In this document: positions 16,959-24,561 of the stretch, one piece after another | Layout of the letters: every line of letters starts with the position of its first letter | Position numbering within the stretch: position 1 is the stretch's first letter | Notes under the pieces: model-generated | What the model saw: the letters and a program-made list of their open reading frames with translations, nothing else | What the model was told of the DNA's origin: nothing | Databases searched by the model: none | Source of the DNA: Paraburkholderia mimosarum LMG 23256 = NBRC 106338 | GTDB lineage: Bacteria > Pseudomonadota > Gammaproteobacteria > Burkholderiales > Burkholderiaceae | Assembly: GCF_000739815.1 (NCBI RefSeq) | Contig: NZ_BBJJ01000026.1 | Span: 40,091 to 104,090, forward strand | Length of the DNA: 64,000 bases | Direction of reading: 5' to 3' | Translations under genes and position numbers: made by a program

Positions 16959-17414
16959 TCACGCCTCGGCGCGCAGGAGCCGCTCGGGCAAGCGCGCGCG
17001 CAGTTCGCGTGCGTCGAGCGCCGCGAGATCCTTGTCGAGTTCGAGCGTGACGAGACTGCGCGTTTGCGCGTCGATCGCCTTGCGCAGCGCGCCCAGGAAC
17101 GCGGGCGGCGCGGCGAGCACGAGTGTGCCGTAGCGGGCGTCGTTGCGCGCCTTCGCGAGCGTCGTCGCGATTTCCGCGGCGAACACCGTGGCTTCGTGTT
17201 CGTGCTGGGTGGTGTCGGGATCGGTCGCGCTGCGGGCGAACCCGACGCGTTCGGTGGTGCGCCCCGGCTTGTCGGTCACGAGGCTCCCGTCCGGCATGCG
17301 GCCTTGCAGATGCAGCAGCGTCTCCACTTCGTCGATGCCGCCGAGCGGGCTTTCGGCGGCGAAGATGCGCGCGGTAGCACGGTTGGCGACGACAATCCAG
17401 ATCGTTTTCGACAT
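16959..17414 (-). CDS. Host_attach-family (baeRF-like) protein
   Basis: The 151-residue protein starts MSKTIWIVVANRATARIFAAE and ends with LVTLELDKDLAALDARELRARLP. This is the pattern of the Host_attach family (Pfam PF10116), small cytosolic proteins related to the archaeal/bacterial eRF1-like N-domain fold. The middle contains the HEHEATVFAAEIATTLAKARND segment. The family was named from Agrobacterium attachment mutants, but the molecular role is unclear. ATG at 17414 follows the SD-like GGGAG; the longer frame upstream is not family-like. Confidence 0.85.
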   Translation of the reverse strand: MSKTIWIVVANRATARIFAAESPLGGIDEVETLLHLQGRMPDGSLVTDKPGRTTERVGFARSATDPDTTQHEHEATVFAAEIATTLAKARNDARYGTLVLAAPPAFLGALRKAIDAQTRSLVTLELDKDLAALDARELRARLPERLLRAEA

Positions 17415-17727
17415 GTTCGACTCCCTGCCATGACGCCCGGCGCAGGCGGCCCCGGGCGGTTGAGTGAACTCGCGCCACGCGGCGTGAACACGTAGGGTAG
17501 CGCGCTTCGCGCTCCATGGGGCGCCGGGTGTAACCGGGCTCGTGCGCCTTTTGGCGTTTTCGCGTGGTGAAAGCGCCGGGACGGCGAGCCGCGTGCCCGA
17601 CAGCCGACTATTCTCCCGGAATTCGGGAGGACGCTTCTCATCGGCGGCGGATTCTCTTCTGCGCTGGAAGGCCCTACGCTTGCGGAACCGTCCATCAACC
17701 CCACAGCCTGCGGCGAAGGAGTTTGAG
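17415..17727. other. divergent intergenic region
   Basis: This 313 bp region lies between the Host_attach gene and the PPOX-like gene. An inverted repeat CTCCCG-GAATT-CGGGAG is at 17613-17629, about 100 bp before the next ATG, and is a possible operator. Nothing else was recognised. Confidence 0.45.
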
Positions 17728-18420
17728 ATGAGCCCGAGCGCCCCGAATACCGAGCCCGTCCATCGATATCCCAGCGACATTGCTTTCACGCCCACGGTCA
17801 AGGCGATGCAGGAGCGTCTCGGATCGCGCGAGCTCTATGCCCGCATGGAGCGCGAGCGCGGCTGGGGCGTGGCGATCACGCCGGAGATCGAGGCGTTCAT
17901 CGGCGCGCAGACCAGCATCTTTCTCGGCACCGCGAACGCGCAAGCGCAGCCGTACATTCAGCATCGCGGCGGCCCGGCGGGTTTCCTGCACGTGGTTGAC
18001 GAGCACACCATTGCGTTCGCCGATTTCATCGGCAACCAGCAATACATCACGCTCGGCAATCTGACCGACAACCCACAGGCGCATCTGTTTCTGATCGACT
18101 ATGCGCGGCGCCGGCGCGTGAAGCTCTGGGGCCGTGCGCGCGTGGTGGATGCAGCGGAAGACCCGGCGCTCATCGAAGCGCTCATGCCGGCGGGCTACAA
18201 GGCGCGCGCGGCGCGGGCGATCGTCTTCACGGTCGATGCGTGGGACATGAATTGCCCGCAGCACATTCCCCAGCGTTTCGAGGCGGCGGACGTGAAGGCG
18301 GCGTTGGACGCGCGCGAGGCGCGCATTCGGGAACTGGAGGAGGCGGCGGCGAAGCGCGAGGAACGCGTGCGCGAGCTGGAGGCGCAAGTCGCGCGGCTGA
18401 GCGCGGGCGCGTCGGCGTGA
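17728..18420 (+). CDS. pyridoxamine 5'-phosphate oxidase-like flavin-binding protein with C-terminal coiled coil
   Basis: The 230-residue protein contains a PNPOx-like split beta-barrel (about residues 50-175: IGAQTSIFLGTANAQAQPYIQHRGGPAGFL, FADFIGNQQYITLGNLTDNPQAHLFLIDY, VKLWGRARVV). This fold binds FMN or F420-like cofactors. It ends with WDMNCPQHIPQRFEA, a signature of the subgroup annotated as pyridoxamine 5'-phosphate oxidase family. The last ~45 residues are a heptad-like Glu/Arg/Ala coiled coil, probably for oligomerisation. Start ATG 17728 has a GAAGGAG SD. The reaction is unknown. Confidence 0.85.
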   Translation: MSPSAPNTEPVHRYPSDIAFTPTVKAMQERLGSRELYARMERERGWGVAITPEIEAFIGAQTSIFLGTANAQAQPYIQHRGGPAGFLHVVDEHTIAFADFIGNQQYITLGNLTDNPQAHLFLIDYARRRRVKLWGRARVVDAAEDPALIEALMPAGYKARAARAIVFTVDAWDMNCPQHIPQRFEAADVKAALDAREARIRELEEAAAKREERVRELEAQVARLSAGASA

Positions 18421-18446
18421 ACGGGTCGTTGCGCGGGTGACGCGGC

Positions 18447-19550
18447 TCAGTGCCGGCGCGTCCTGCGCACCACGAGCCACTTGGGCGAGCGAAAACGCAC
18501 GATGCTCACGTAGAGCCACACGTAGGTGAGCGCGAACACCACGACGAAGCAGAACAGATGCAGCGTGTGCCGCCAGAACAGCGTGGCGGGAATCACGGCG
18601 ATCAGGCAGAGCAGCCACAGATACGGCGAGGTGAGCGAATTGCGGCGCGTGAGCTCGCGTGCGTTGCGCGCGCCCACGACCCAGCGCATGAGCCGCTTGT
18701 AGACGAGCATGTGCAGGTGCACGCCGTCGGGAATGCCCGGCGACATGCCGCGCACGAACTTCTTCCGGTAGATCGAGAAACAGGTCTCGAAGATCGGATA
18801 CATGAAGAGCAGCACCGGATACCACGCCGACACGTCCCGGTTGCGCATGACGAGCAGGATCGACAGTTCTGCGAGCATGAAGCCGATGAAATACGCGCCG
18901 CCGTCGCCGAGGAAGATCAGGCCAGCGGGGAAATTCCACATGAAGAAGCCCAGCACCGCGCCCATCATGATGAACGACGCCGAGAGCACCACCGGGTCGT
19001 GCACCTGGAAGGCCACGTAGGCGAGCGAGGCGAACATCATGAACGCGACCATCGAGGCGAGGCCGTTGAAGCCGTCGATGATATTGACCGCGTTGGCGAG
19101 CGCCGCGACCGCGAGCACGGTGACGACGAAGGAAATCGCCGCGTAGGAGAGGAGAAAGTCGAGCGGCGGCACGCTGATGCGCGTGACCGCGATGCCGAGG
19201 AACCAGAACGCGAGCGCGGCGGCGGCCATCGTGCAGAGAAGGCGCGCGAGCGGCGAGACACGCTTGGTGAGATCTTCGACGAGCCCCGAGCCGAACGCGG
19301 GCAGCCCGCACGCGGCGATGCCGAGGATGCCGCCCGAGACCGCCGGATATGCGCCGTGAAGTTGCGCGGCAGCCACGATGAGCCCCGCGAGAATGCCCGT
19401 TCCGCCGATGCGCGGCACGGGCCGCACGTGGAATTTCTGCACGCCGGCGAGATCCGAGTCGACGGAGAACCTTTCATGCAGATGCGCGTAGCGCACGATC
19501 AGCAGCGTGACCAGCAACGAAACGAGGAAGCCTAGGGCAAAACTGAGCAT
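18447..19550 (-). CDS. WecA/MraY-family undecaprenyl-phosphate sugar-1-phosphate transferase
   Basis: The 367-residue, roughly ten-helix protein carries the PNPT-family motifs: VQKFHVRPVPRIGG near residue 38, ANAVNIIDGFNGLAS near 152, FLGDGGAYFIGF near 212, and the cytoplasmic IPDGVHLHMLVYKRL loop, equivalent to the histidine motif HxHH of WecA. It transfers a HexNAc-1-phosphate or similar from a UDP-sugar to undecaprenyl phosphate. The C-terminus carries two extra helices and a basic tail. It lies just outside the large polysaccharide locus and could prime a different glycan, because a second type of initiating enzyme is at 22084. Confidence 0.9.
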   Translation of the reverse strand: MLSFALGFLVSLLVTLLIVRYAHLHERFSVDSDLAGVQKFHVRPVPRIGGTGILAGLIVAAAQLHGAYPAVSGGILGIAACGLPAFGSGLVEDLTKRVSPLARLLCTMAAAALAFWFLGIAVTRISVPPLDFLLSYAAISFVVTVLAVAALANAVNIIDGFNGLASMVAFMMFASLAYVAFQVHDPVVLSASFIMMGAVLGFFMWNFPAGLIFLGDGGAYFIGFMLAELSILLVMRNRDVSAWYPVLLFMYPIFETCFSIYRKKFVRGMSPGIPDGVHLHMLVYKRLMRWVVGARNARELTRRNSLTSPYLWLLCLIAVIPATLFWRHTLHLFCFVVVFALTYVWLYVSIVRFRSPKWLVVRRTRRH

Positions 19551-20013
19551 GAAAGGAACGCGCGACCGGAAAGTGGAATGCGCGATTATACAAAGGCGGC
19601 GGGGCGCCGCTTTCGACGCCCGGGTGGCTGCCGCCGTGCGCGATGCGGGTTTTCGACGCTTAGCGCGCCGACGGGGCGGGGTCAGGGCCGGCCAATCCCA
19701 GGCCGAGCATCCAATCCAAGAGACAACTCCTGCATCAATCCATTTTCCCGCGCGTGCAGGCCAATCATTGCCGATGCCCCAAGGCTAGGGACACGCCGAA
19801 CGCACAGCGCGTCCCGCGAACGACGCTACGCGCGCGCTCGTGTCGATGCTGCTCTTTGCCTACACCCAAGCCAGCGTGGTCGCCGACGCAATCGCGGGTG
19901 CGCTTCCGCAGAAATCGCGCGCGTGAAGCTCATGACCGCCTTCGGTCTCGTTGAGTAGGAGCAGCTTCAGCGCGATGCGCCAAACTGCAAAACGCTAAAG
20001 CTGTCAGCCAGGG
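19551..20013. other. intergenic region before the polysaccharide locus
   Basis: This 463 bp region lies between the wecA-like start and the glycosidase stop, so it holds the promoter for the former. It has several open frames with no recognisable family. One frame near 19843-19956 has fairly biased codons but no start-SD pair. I see no repeat or RNA. Confidence 0.4.
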
Positions 20014-21417
20014 TCATAAGCGCGGCGGGGCACCGGGTGTCACTTCCAGCAGCAGCGGGTGGTCGGGTACGGACACGCTGATTTTACGTACGTCGCGATG
20101 ACTCGCGATCGGCGCTTCTGACACATTCGGATCGTAGAGGTCGACGCGGCTAGCCGTCGTTCCAAAATCGACCTCCACTTCTGCCGGCGGACTGCTGAGC
20201 GGAGTTCCTTTCGCGCGGTCCCAGATTCGCGTTTCGTTCCACAGCACCAGTACGAAGCGGCCGTCCTTCTTTCGCAACAGCAAGCTGTTGGCCGACACCG
20301 GCATGCCCGACAGCGTGTAAGTGAGCGCACCGGTCGCGGCAACTCTTGTGCGTTGCACCGTGCTGGTGTTCAGGATGGTCGTGAGATTGCGAATTGCGTA
20401 GGCCACGAGCTTCGGGCTGTTGTCGTTGCGAAAGAGTCCGTAGTGCATCCCGTCGTTCTTGTTTTGCGGATCGGGCTTTTCGTCCAGCAGTTCGTAGACG
20501 TAGGTCCGTTTCACGCCTGCCGCCGCAGCGTCCATGTAGCCGTTGAGCACACCTTTCGCTTGGGTCGGCTCGTCGACGCCGAGCATGTACCAGCCCGCTT
20601 GAGGCGATGAGAAGTAGCCGAATTCGGTGATCACGAGCGGCAACTGGTATTTCTTGAGCCCGTTGATGGCATTGCCCATCCACGTGTCGCCGTTCGCTTC
20701 GTAGGTGGGCTGTTCGCCGTTCTGCGGGTAGACGTGCTGATTCGCATAGTCGGCGGAGTTCACGCGTGATTCGACCTGCTTGGGTTCGAAGCCGGTGAGA
20801 TCGTAGACGGGCACGCCCGCGAACCCCTGCGTGTCGTGTATGCGCGTGTAGACCTCGCGCTGCGCGGCGAGTCCGGCGGCGATGCCCGTCAGGCCGTGGT
20901 AGCTGACCGGCCAGTTGTTGATCTCGTTGAAGCCCTCGACGGCCGCGACGCTGCCGGGTACGGCGGTGTTCAGGCGCGTCACCTCTTCAATCGACTGCGT
21001 GATGTTCTCGTGCATCAGGAAGTTGAACTTGACACCGCGCTGCGCGAGATAGACATAGCTCGACAACGGCGCTGCGCCGCTGCCCGGCGACGCGTCGCGA
21101 ACATAGCGGATGCCGAGCCATGCCAAATCGTCGCCGACGTTACGCACGTTTGCATAGGCGCCGTCCGTATAATTCACGTGCGTGTTGACCGCGAGCGTGT
21201 CCAGAAAGGCGTCTACGGGCATCGCCTGTACCGCATTGCCTGCCCGCGCCGGCGTTACGCATGCGAGCGCGCAGAGGCCCGTAATGAGGCCTTCAGCAGC
21301 GTGCATGCCAAGCCGCCTGTATGCCGTGGCGAGGCGCGCATATCGTGAGTCATGCGAGCCGTATGAGACTTTCGTGCGAGCGCGCAGGGCGTCGGCGGCT
21401 CTTTCAAGATGCTTCAC
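20014..21417 (-). CDS. PslG-like glycoside hydrolase (clan GH-A), exported
   Basis: The protein has a hydrophobic signal-like segment (AAEGLITGLCALACVTPARA) and a TIM-barrel hydrolase body. FNEINNWP near residue 165 supplies the acid/base Asn-Glu pair, and LVITEFGYFSS near 265 supplies the nucleophile Glu, as in clan GH-A families such as GH39. A C-terminal beta-sandwich follows from about 365. The architecture is like Pseudomonas PslG, a periplasmic glycosidase that trims or releases the polysaccharide made by the same locus. I start at GTG 21417, which has a good SD (AAGGAA); the frame extends to ATG 21492 and an ATG closer to the signal segment is also possible. It is cotranscribed with the acyl carrier protein gene. 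Confidence 0.82.
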   Translation of the reverse strand: MKHLERAADALRARTKVSYGSHDSRYARLATAYRRLGMHAAEGLITGLCALACVTPARAGNAVQAMPVDAFLDTLAVNTHVNYTDGAYANVRNVGDDLAWLGIRYVRDASPGSGAAPLSSYVYLAQRGVKFNFLMHENITQSIEEVTRLNTAVPGSVAAVEGFNEINNWPVSYHGLTGIAAGLAAQREVYTRIHDTQGFAGVPVYDLTGFEPKQVESRVNSADYANQHVYPQNGEQPTYEANGDTWMGNAINGLKKYQLPLVITEFGYFSSPQAGWYMLGVDEPTQAKGVLNGYMDAAAAGVKRTYVYELLDEKPDPQNKNDGMHYGLFRNDNSPKLVAYAIRNLTTILNTSTVQRTRVAATGALTYTLSGMPVSANSLLLRKKDGRFVLVLWNETRIWDRAKGTPLSSPPAEVEVDFGTTASRVDLYDPNVSEAPIASHRDVRKISVSVPDHPLLLEVTPGAPPRL

Positions 21418-21512
21418 GGTGTATTCCTTGCCTTGAGTTGGTTCACGGAAAAGATGATTCGGACTCTTAATAAAAATCAACTTTCCCTGCATCGCGTTGC
21501 ATGGAAGCGCGC

Positions 21513-21764
21513 TCAGATTGCCGCTTTCGGCTGCAGCAGCTCGGTCAAGGCGGCGGCGAGCGAGTTGATGCTCGAAAAGAGCCTGGGGGTGAGCATGCGA
21601 TTGGGAATCTCAATGCCGAACTCGTCTTCGAGGGTGAGCATGAGCTGAATCGCCGCGAGTGACGACAGACCGGCGGCGTAGAGGTCGTCGTCGTCGGCTA
21701 GCGTATCGACCGGCACATCGAGATGGTCGAATTCGCAAAGTACGCGGCGCAGCGCGGTTTTCAT
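21513..21764 (-). CDS. acyl carrier protein
   Basis: The 83-residue protein is a stand-alone carrier protein. The segment DDLYAAGLSSLAAIQLMLTLEDEFGIEIP has the phosphopantetheine attachment Ser in place of the classical DSL (AGLSSLA, second Ser about residue 35), followed by the helix-II and acidic helix-III pattern. It is not the housekeeping AcpP, because its sequence and context differ. It lies upstream of the PslG-like gene and divergent from the sugar transferase operon. Carrier proteins in polysaccharide loci usually supply acyl groups for sugar acylation; a link to the NRPS-PKS genes 27 kb away and to the PPTase at 61283 is possible. Confidence 0.85.
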   Translation of the reverse strand: MKTALRRVLCEFDHLDVPVDTLADDDDLYAAGLSSLAAIQLMLTLEDEFGIEIPNRMLTPRLFSSINSLAAALTELLQPKAAI

Positions 21765-22083
21765 ACCGAGTCCCCCAAGGCAGTGGCTGCATCAGGTCAA
21801 TGAATTAGACGGAAACCGGAAAGACGTGTAAGTGCGCTAGCGCACTCATATTCCCCGCATTGGCCGTGTATCGACACCTGTGCATGTGCAACGAAGCAGG
21901 CGCGCGATGGATCGCGCGGAGTCTGTGGGATTGCGCACGGACCCTTTACTGCACGCTCCTTAATGTGTCGATGTGGGGTGTTGAGGTCGGTGGTCCGAAT
22001 ATATGGCAATGAATTCGTCTGCAGTAGACGACCGCGCAACACCACAAACGTCTGACGAACACGACATGCACTGAGGCAGGAAA
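21765..22083. other. divergent promoter region of the polysaccharide locus
   Basis: This 319 bp region separates the leftward ACP-glycosidase pair from the rightward sugar transferase-wza-wzc operon. It is more AT-rich than its surroundings (for example GGTCCGAATATATGGCAATG around 21990-22010). The sequence AGGCAGGAAAATG gives the SD of the 22084 gene. It probably contains both promoters; no known operator motif was recognised. Confidence 0.55.
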
Positions 22084-23148
22084 ATGTCAGATCTAACGCA
22101 ACGTACGGTCGATGTTGTGCTGATTGTGCTGGGCGCCGTATGCGCCCTACACCTTAATCCGAACTTCACGCCGATAGGCGCGGCGCATCACCCCGATCCC
22201 ACGCTGGTGGCGTTTTGCGCGGCGCTTGCATTGTCGGTATTTCCCGCTTGCGGGACCTACGGCACGCGCGGAACCCGCTCGCTCTTCAGTGTTGCGGGCC
22301 GTACGGCATTCGCCTGGCTCGCCGTTCAACTTTGCGGTCTCGTGCTGCTCTATGCGATTCATCACGATCATTTGCTGGCATTGCCGTGGTTTATCTACTG
22401 GACGTTGACGACCGGCATTGCGCTGCTGGCATCGCACACGTTGTTCTTTTCGCAGTTCAGCGTGCTGCGCCTTACCCGTGCATGGTGGCAACGGGAGCCG
22501 CTCGCGGTCGAGCCGCGCAGTCCAGTACGCAGTGCCGTCGTCGGCCATGCGTTGAAGCGCGTGTTTGACATTGTGGCAGCGCTCAGCGCGATCGTCGTGC
22601 TCTCGCCGCTGCTGATCGTCATTGCGTTGCTGGTCCGGCGCGACGGCGGGTCGGCGCTTTACGGGCACACGCGCGTCGGTCGCCATGGAAAGAAGTTCCG
22701 TTGTCTGAAGTTTCGCTCGATGGTGGTGAATTCGGAGCAGGTACTCAAGGATCTGCTCGCGCGCGACCCGGAAGCGCGCGCCGAATGGGAGCGCGAATTC
22801 AAGCTCAAGAACGACGTGCGCATCACGCGCATCGGCCACTTCCTGCGGCGCTCGAGTCTCGATGAATTGCCGCAGCTCTGGAACGTTCTGCGCGGCGAGA
22901 TGAGCTTTGTCGGCCCACGCCCGATCATCGACCAGGAACTGGAGCGCTACGGTGAAAACAGTAAGTACTACCTGATGGCGACCCCAGGCATTACCGGACT
23001 ATGGCAGGTGAGCGGGCGCAGCGACATCGACTACGCGACACGAGTGTCGCTAGACGTTTCCTATGTGACGAACTGGACCTTCCGGCTGGACATCGGGATT
23101 CTGTTCAAAACATTTTTTGTAGTGGTTCGCGGTAGCGGCGCTTATTGA
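22084..23148 (+). CDS. exopolysaccharide-initiating polyprenyl glycosylphosphotransferase (WcaJ/WbaP-like)
   Basis: This enzyme transfers the first sugar-1-phosphate onto undecaprenyl phosphate. The 354-residue protein has four N-terminal helices (residues about 1-135) and a bacterial sugar transferase domain from about residue 157: KRVFDIVAALSAIVVLSPLLIVIAL with the re-entrant helix, GHTRVGRHGKKFRCLKFRSMV, RRSSLDELPQLWNVLRGEMSFVGPRP, and TPGITGLWQVSGRSDI. It is shorter than the usual 450-480 residues because the middle CoA-binding-like domain is missing. It heads the rightward operon. Confidence 0.93.
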   Translation: MSDLTQRTVDVVLIVLGAVCALHLNPNFTPIGAAHHPDPTLVAFCAALALSVFPACGTYGTRGTRSLFSVAGRTAFAWLAVQLCGLVLLYAIHHDHLLALPWFIYWTLTTGIALLASHTLFFSQFSVLRLTRAWWQREPLAVEPRSPVRSAVVGHALKRVFDIVAALSAIVVLSPLLIVIALLVRRDGGSALYGHTRVGRHGKKFRCLKFRSMVVNSEQVLKDLLARDPEARAEWEREFKLKNDVRITRIGHFLRRSSLDELPQLWNVLRGEMSFVGPRPIIDQELERYGENSKYYLMATPGITGLWQVSGRSDIDYATRVSLDVSYVTNWTFRLDIGILFKTFFVVVRGSGAY

Positions 23149-23205
23149 GTGTGAGCGGAGTCGACGTGGAGTAAATGCGCAACAGGGGCCAATGCGCGTG
23201 GCAAT

Positions 23206-23244
23206 CCTCGTATCCGGGTCGAACGGAATGACCCGGATACGAGG
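23206..23244. repeat. perfect 15-bp inverted repeat between sugar transferase and wza genes
   Basis: CCTCGTATCCGGGTC (23206-23220) and its exact complement GACCCGGATACGAGG (23230-23244) are separated by 9 nt. There is no T-tract after either arm, so it is not a standard terminator for + strand transcription. It lies 24 bp before the wza ATG and would form a very stable hairpin in the mRNA just ahead of the SD. Confidence 0.8.
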
Positions 23245-23267
23245 GTAATGGAATTGGGGGTGTTGCG

Positions 23268-24506
23268 ATGAGATTGGGTACGAGAAAGCCGATCGGCGAG
23301 GCGCTGGCATTGCGCCGCGCTGCAGTGTCCATTTTGTGCCTGGCGCTCGCCGGGCTCAGCGGCTGCGCGCTCGCGCCGGGCATGTCGTACTCCGGCGGGA
23401 GCAGCTACGCCAGCCCGAATGCGGGCGTCAGCGGCTCGAATGCGGGCATCAGTGCCACGGCGGGCGCGGCCTCTGGCGCAACGGTGCCGGATAGTGTGGT
23501 GGCCAAGGGCATCGCAGGCGCGCCATCCGGCACGCTCGTGGAGATCACGAGAGATCTGGTCGACAAGGAAGCTGCGGAACGGCCTACGAGCATTCCCGCC
23601 GACGTGGAAAGCCTGTTTGCCAAACCCACGCCATACGAGATCGGGCCCGGCGATATTCTGACCATCGTCGTCTGGGATCACCCCGAGCTCAATCTGCCTG
23701 CGTCAGGCGGCGGTGGCGACAGCTCGGGGGCCAGCTCGGTCTCCGCGGGCTATACCGTTGATACCAATGGATTCATTCAGTATGCCTATATTGGCCCGAT
23801 GAAAGTTGCCGGCCTTTCGGAGATGGGCGTGCGCGATGAACTCGCGCAGAAGCTCGTCAAATACGTGCGTCAGCCGCAGGTCACGGTTCGCATTGAGAGT
23901 TACCGCAGCAAGCGCGTGTATCTGGACGGCGAGGTCAAGACGCCGGGCGTGCAAGTGCTCAACGACAGACCCATGACGCTGCCCGAGGCGATCAACCGGG
24001 CCGGCGGTTTTACCAGCACGGCCGATCGTTCGCAAGTCGCGGTGACGCGCGGCGACAAGACCGTGGTCGTGGACATGCCGGCGATGATCCGCAAGGGCTT
24101 CAATCCCGATCGCATCATGCTGCGCGACGGGGACCTCGTGCGTGTCTACGCGCAACAGGACAGCAAGGTTTTCGTGGTTGGGGAAGTGGAGCGCCCCGGA
24201 GGTGTGATGTTCAACAACGGACGGATGACGCTGAACGAGGCGCTCGGCAACGCGGGCGGGATCAATCAGGCGTCGGGCGATGCCTCCCAGGTCTACGTCG
24301 TGCGCGGGCGCGATACCAGCAAGCCGATCGTGTTCCATCTCGACGCGAGCAGTGCCGCCGCGATGGCCACCGCCGATTCGTTCGCGCTGAAGCCCAACGA
24401 TGTCGTATTTGTCGATACGTCTTCTCTCGTGAAGTGGAGCCGTGTCATCAGTCTGATATTGCCGACGACCCAAGCCGCGGCGGCTACCCGAGCGGTGGGT
24501 TATTAA
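23268..24506 (+). CDS. Wza-type outer-membrane polysaccharide export lipoprotein
   Basis: The 412-residue protein has a signal peptide ending in a lipobox (LALAGLSGC, Cys about residue 33). It has the Poly_export domain beginning YEIGPGDILTIVVWDHPEL, and two SLBB domains (VYLDGEVKTPGVQVLNDRPMTLPEAINRAGGF; VFVVGEVERPGGVMFNNGRMTLNEALGNAGG). It ends in a short hydrophobic stretch (WSRVISLILP), the position of the Wza outer-membrane helix. It forms the octameric export channel for the polysaccharide. A Gly/Ser/Ala-rich low-complexity region follows the lipobox (residues about 40-75), longer than usual. Confidence 0.94.
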   Translation: MRLGTRKPIGEALALRRAAVSILCLALAGLSGCALAPGMSYSGGSSYASPNAGVSGSNAGISATAGAASGATVPDSVVAKGIAGAPSGTLVEITRDLVDKEAAERPTSIPADVESLFAKPTPYEIGPGDILTIVVWDHPELNLPASGGGGDSSGASSVSAGYTVDTNGFIQYAYIGPMKVAGLSEMGVRDELAQKLVKYVRQPQVTVRIESYRSKRVYLDGEVKTPGVQVLNDRPMTLPEAINRAGGFTSTADRSQVAVTRGDKTVVVDMPAMIRKGFNPDRIMLRDGDLVRVYAQQDSKVFVVGEVERPGGVMFNNGRMTLNEALGNAGGINQASGDASQVYVVRGRDTSKPIVFHLDASSAAAMATADSFALKPNDVVFVDTSSLVKWSRVISLILPTTQAAAATRAVGY

Positions 24507-24561
24507 CGCCTGCATGAATGCGAGCCGCGTCACGTAGCGCGTTCGCCACAGAGAGGACAAG

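Noticed and set aside
17695..19311. 538-codon leftward open frame
   Set aside because: It crosses the PPOX-like gene and runs out of frame with the WecA-like gene. The translation is Arg/His-rich noise.
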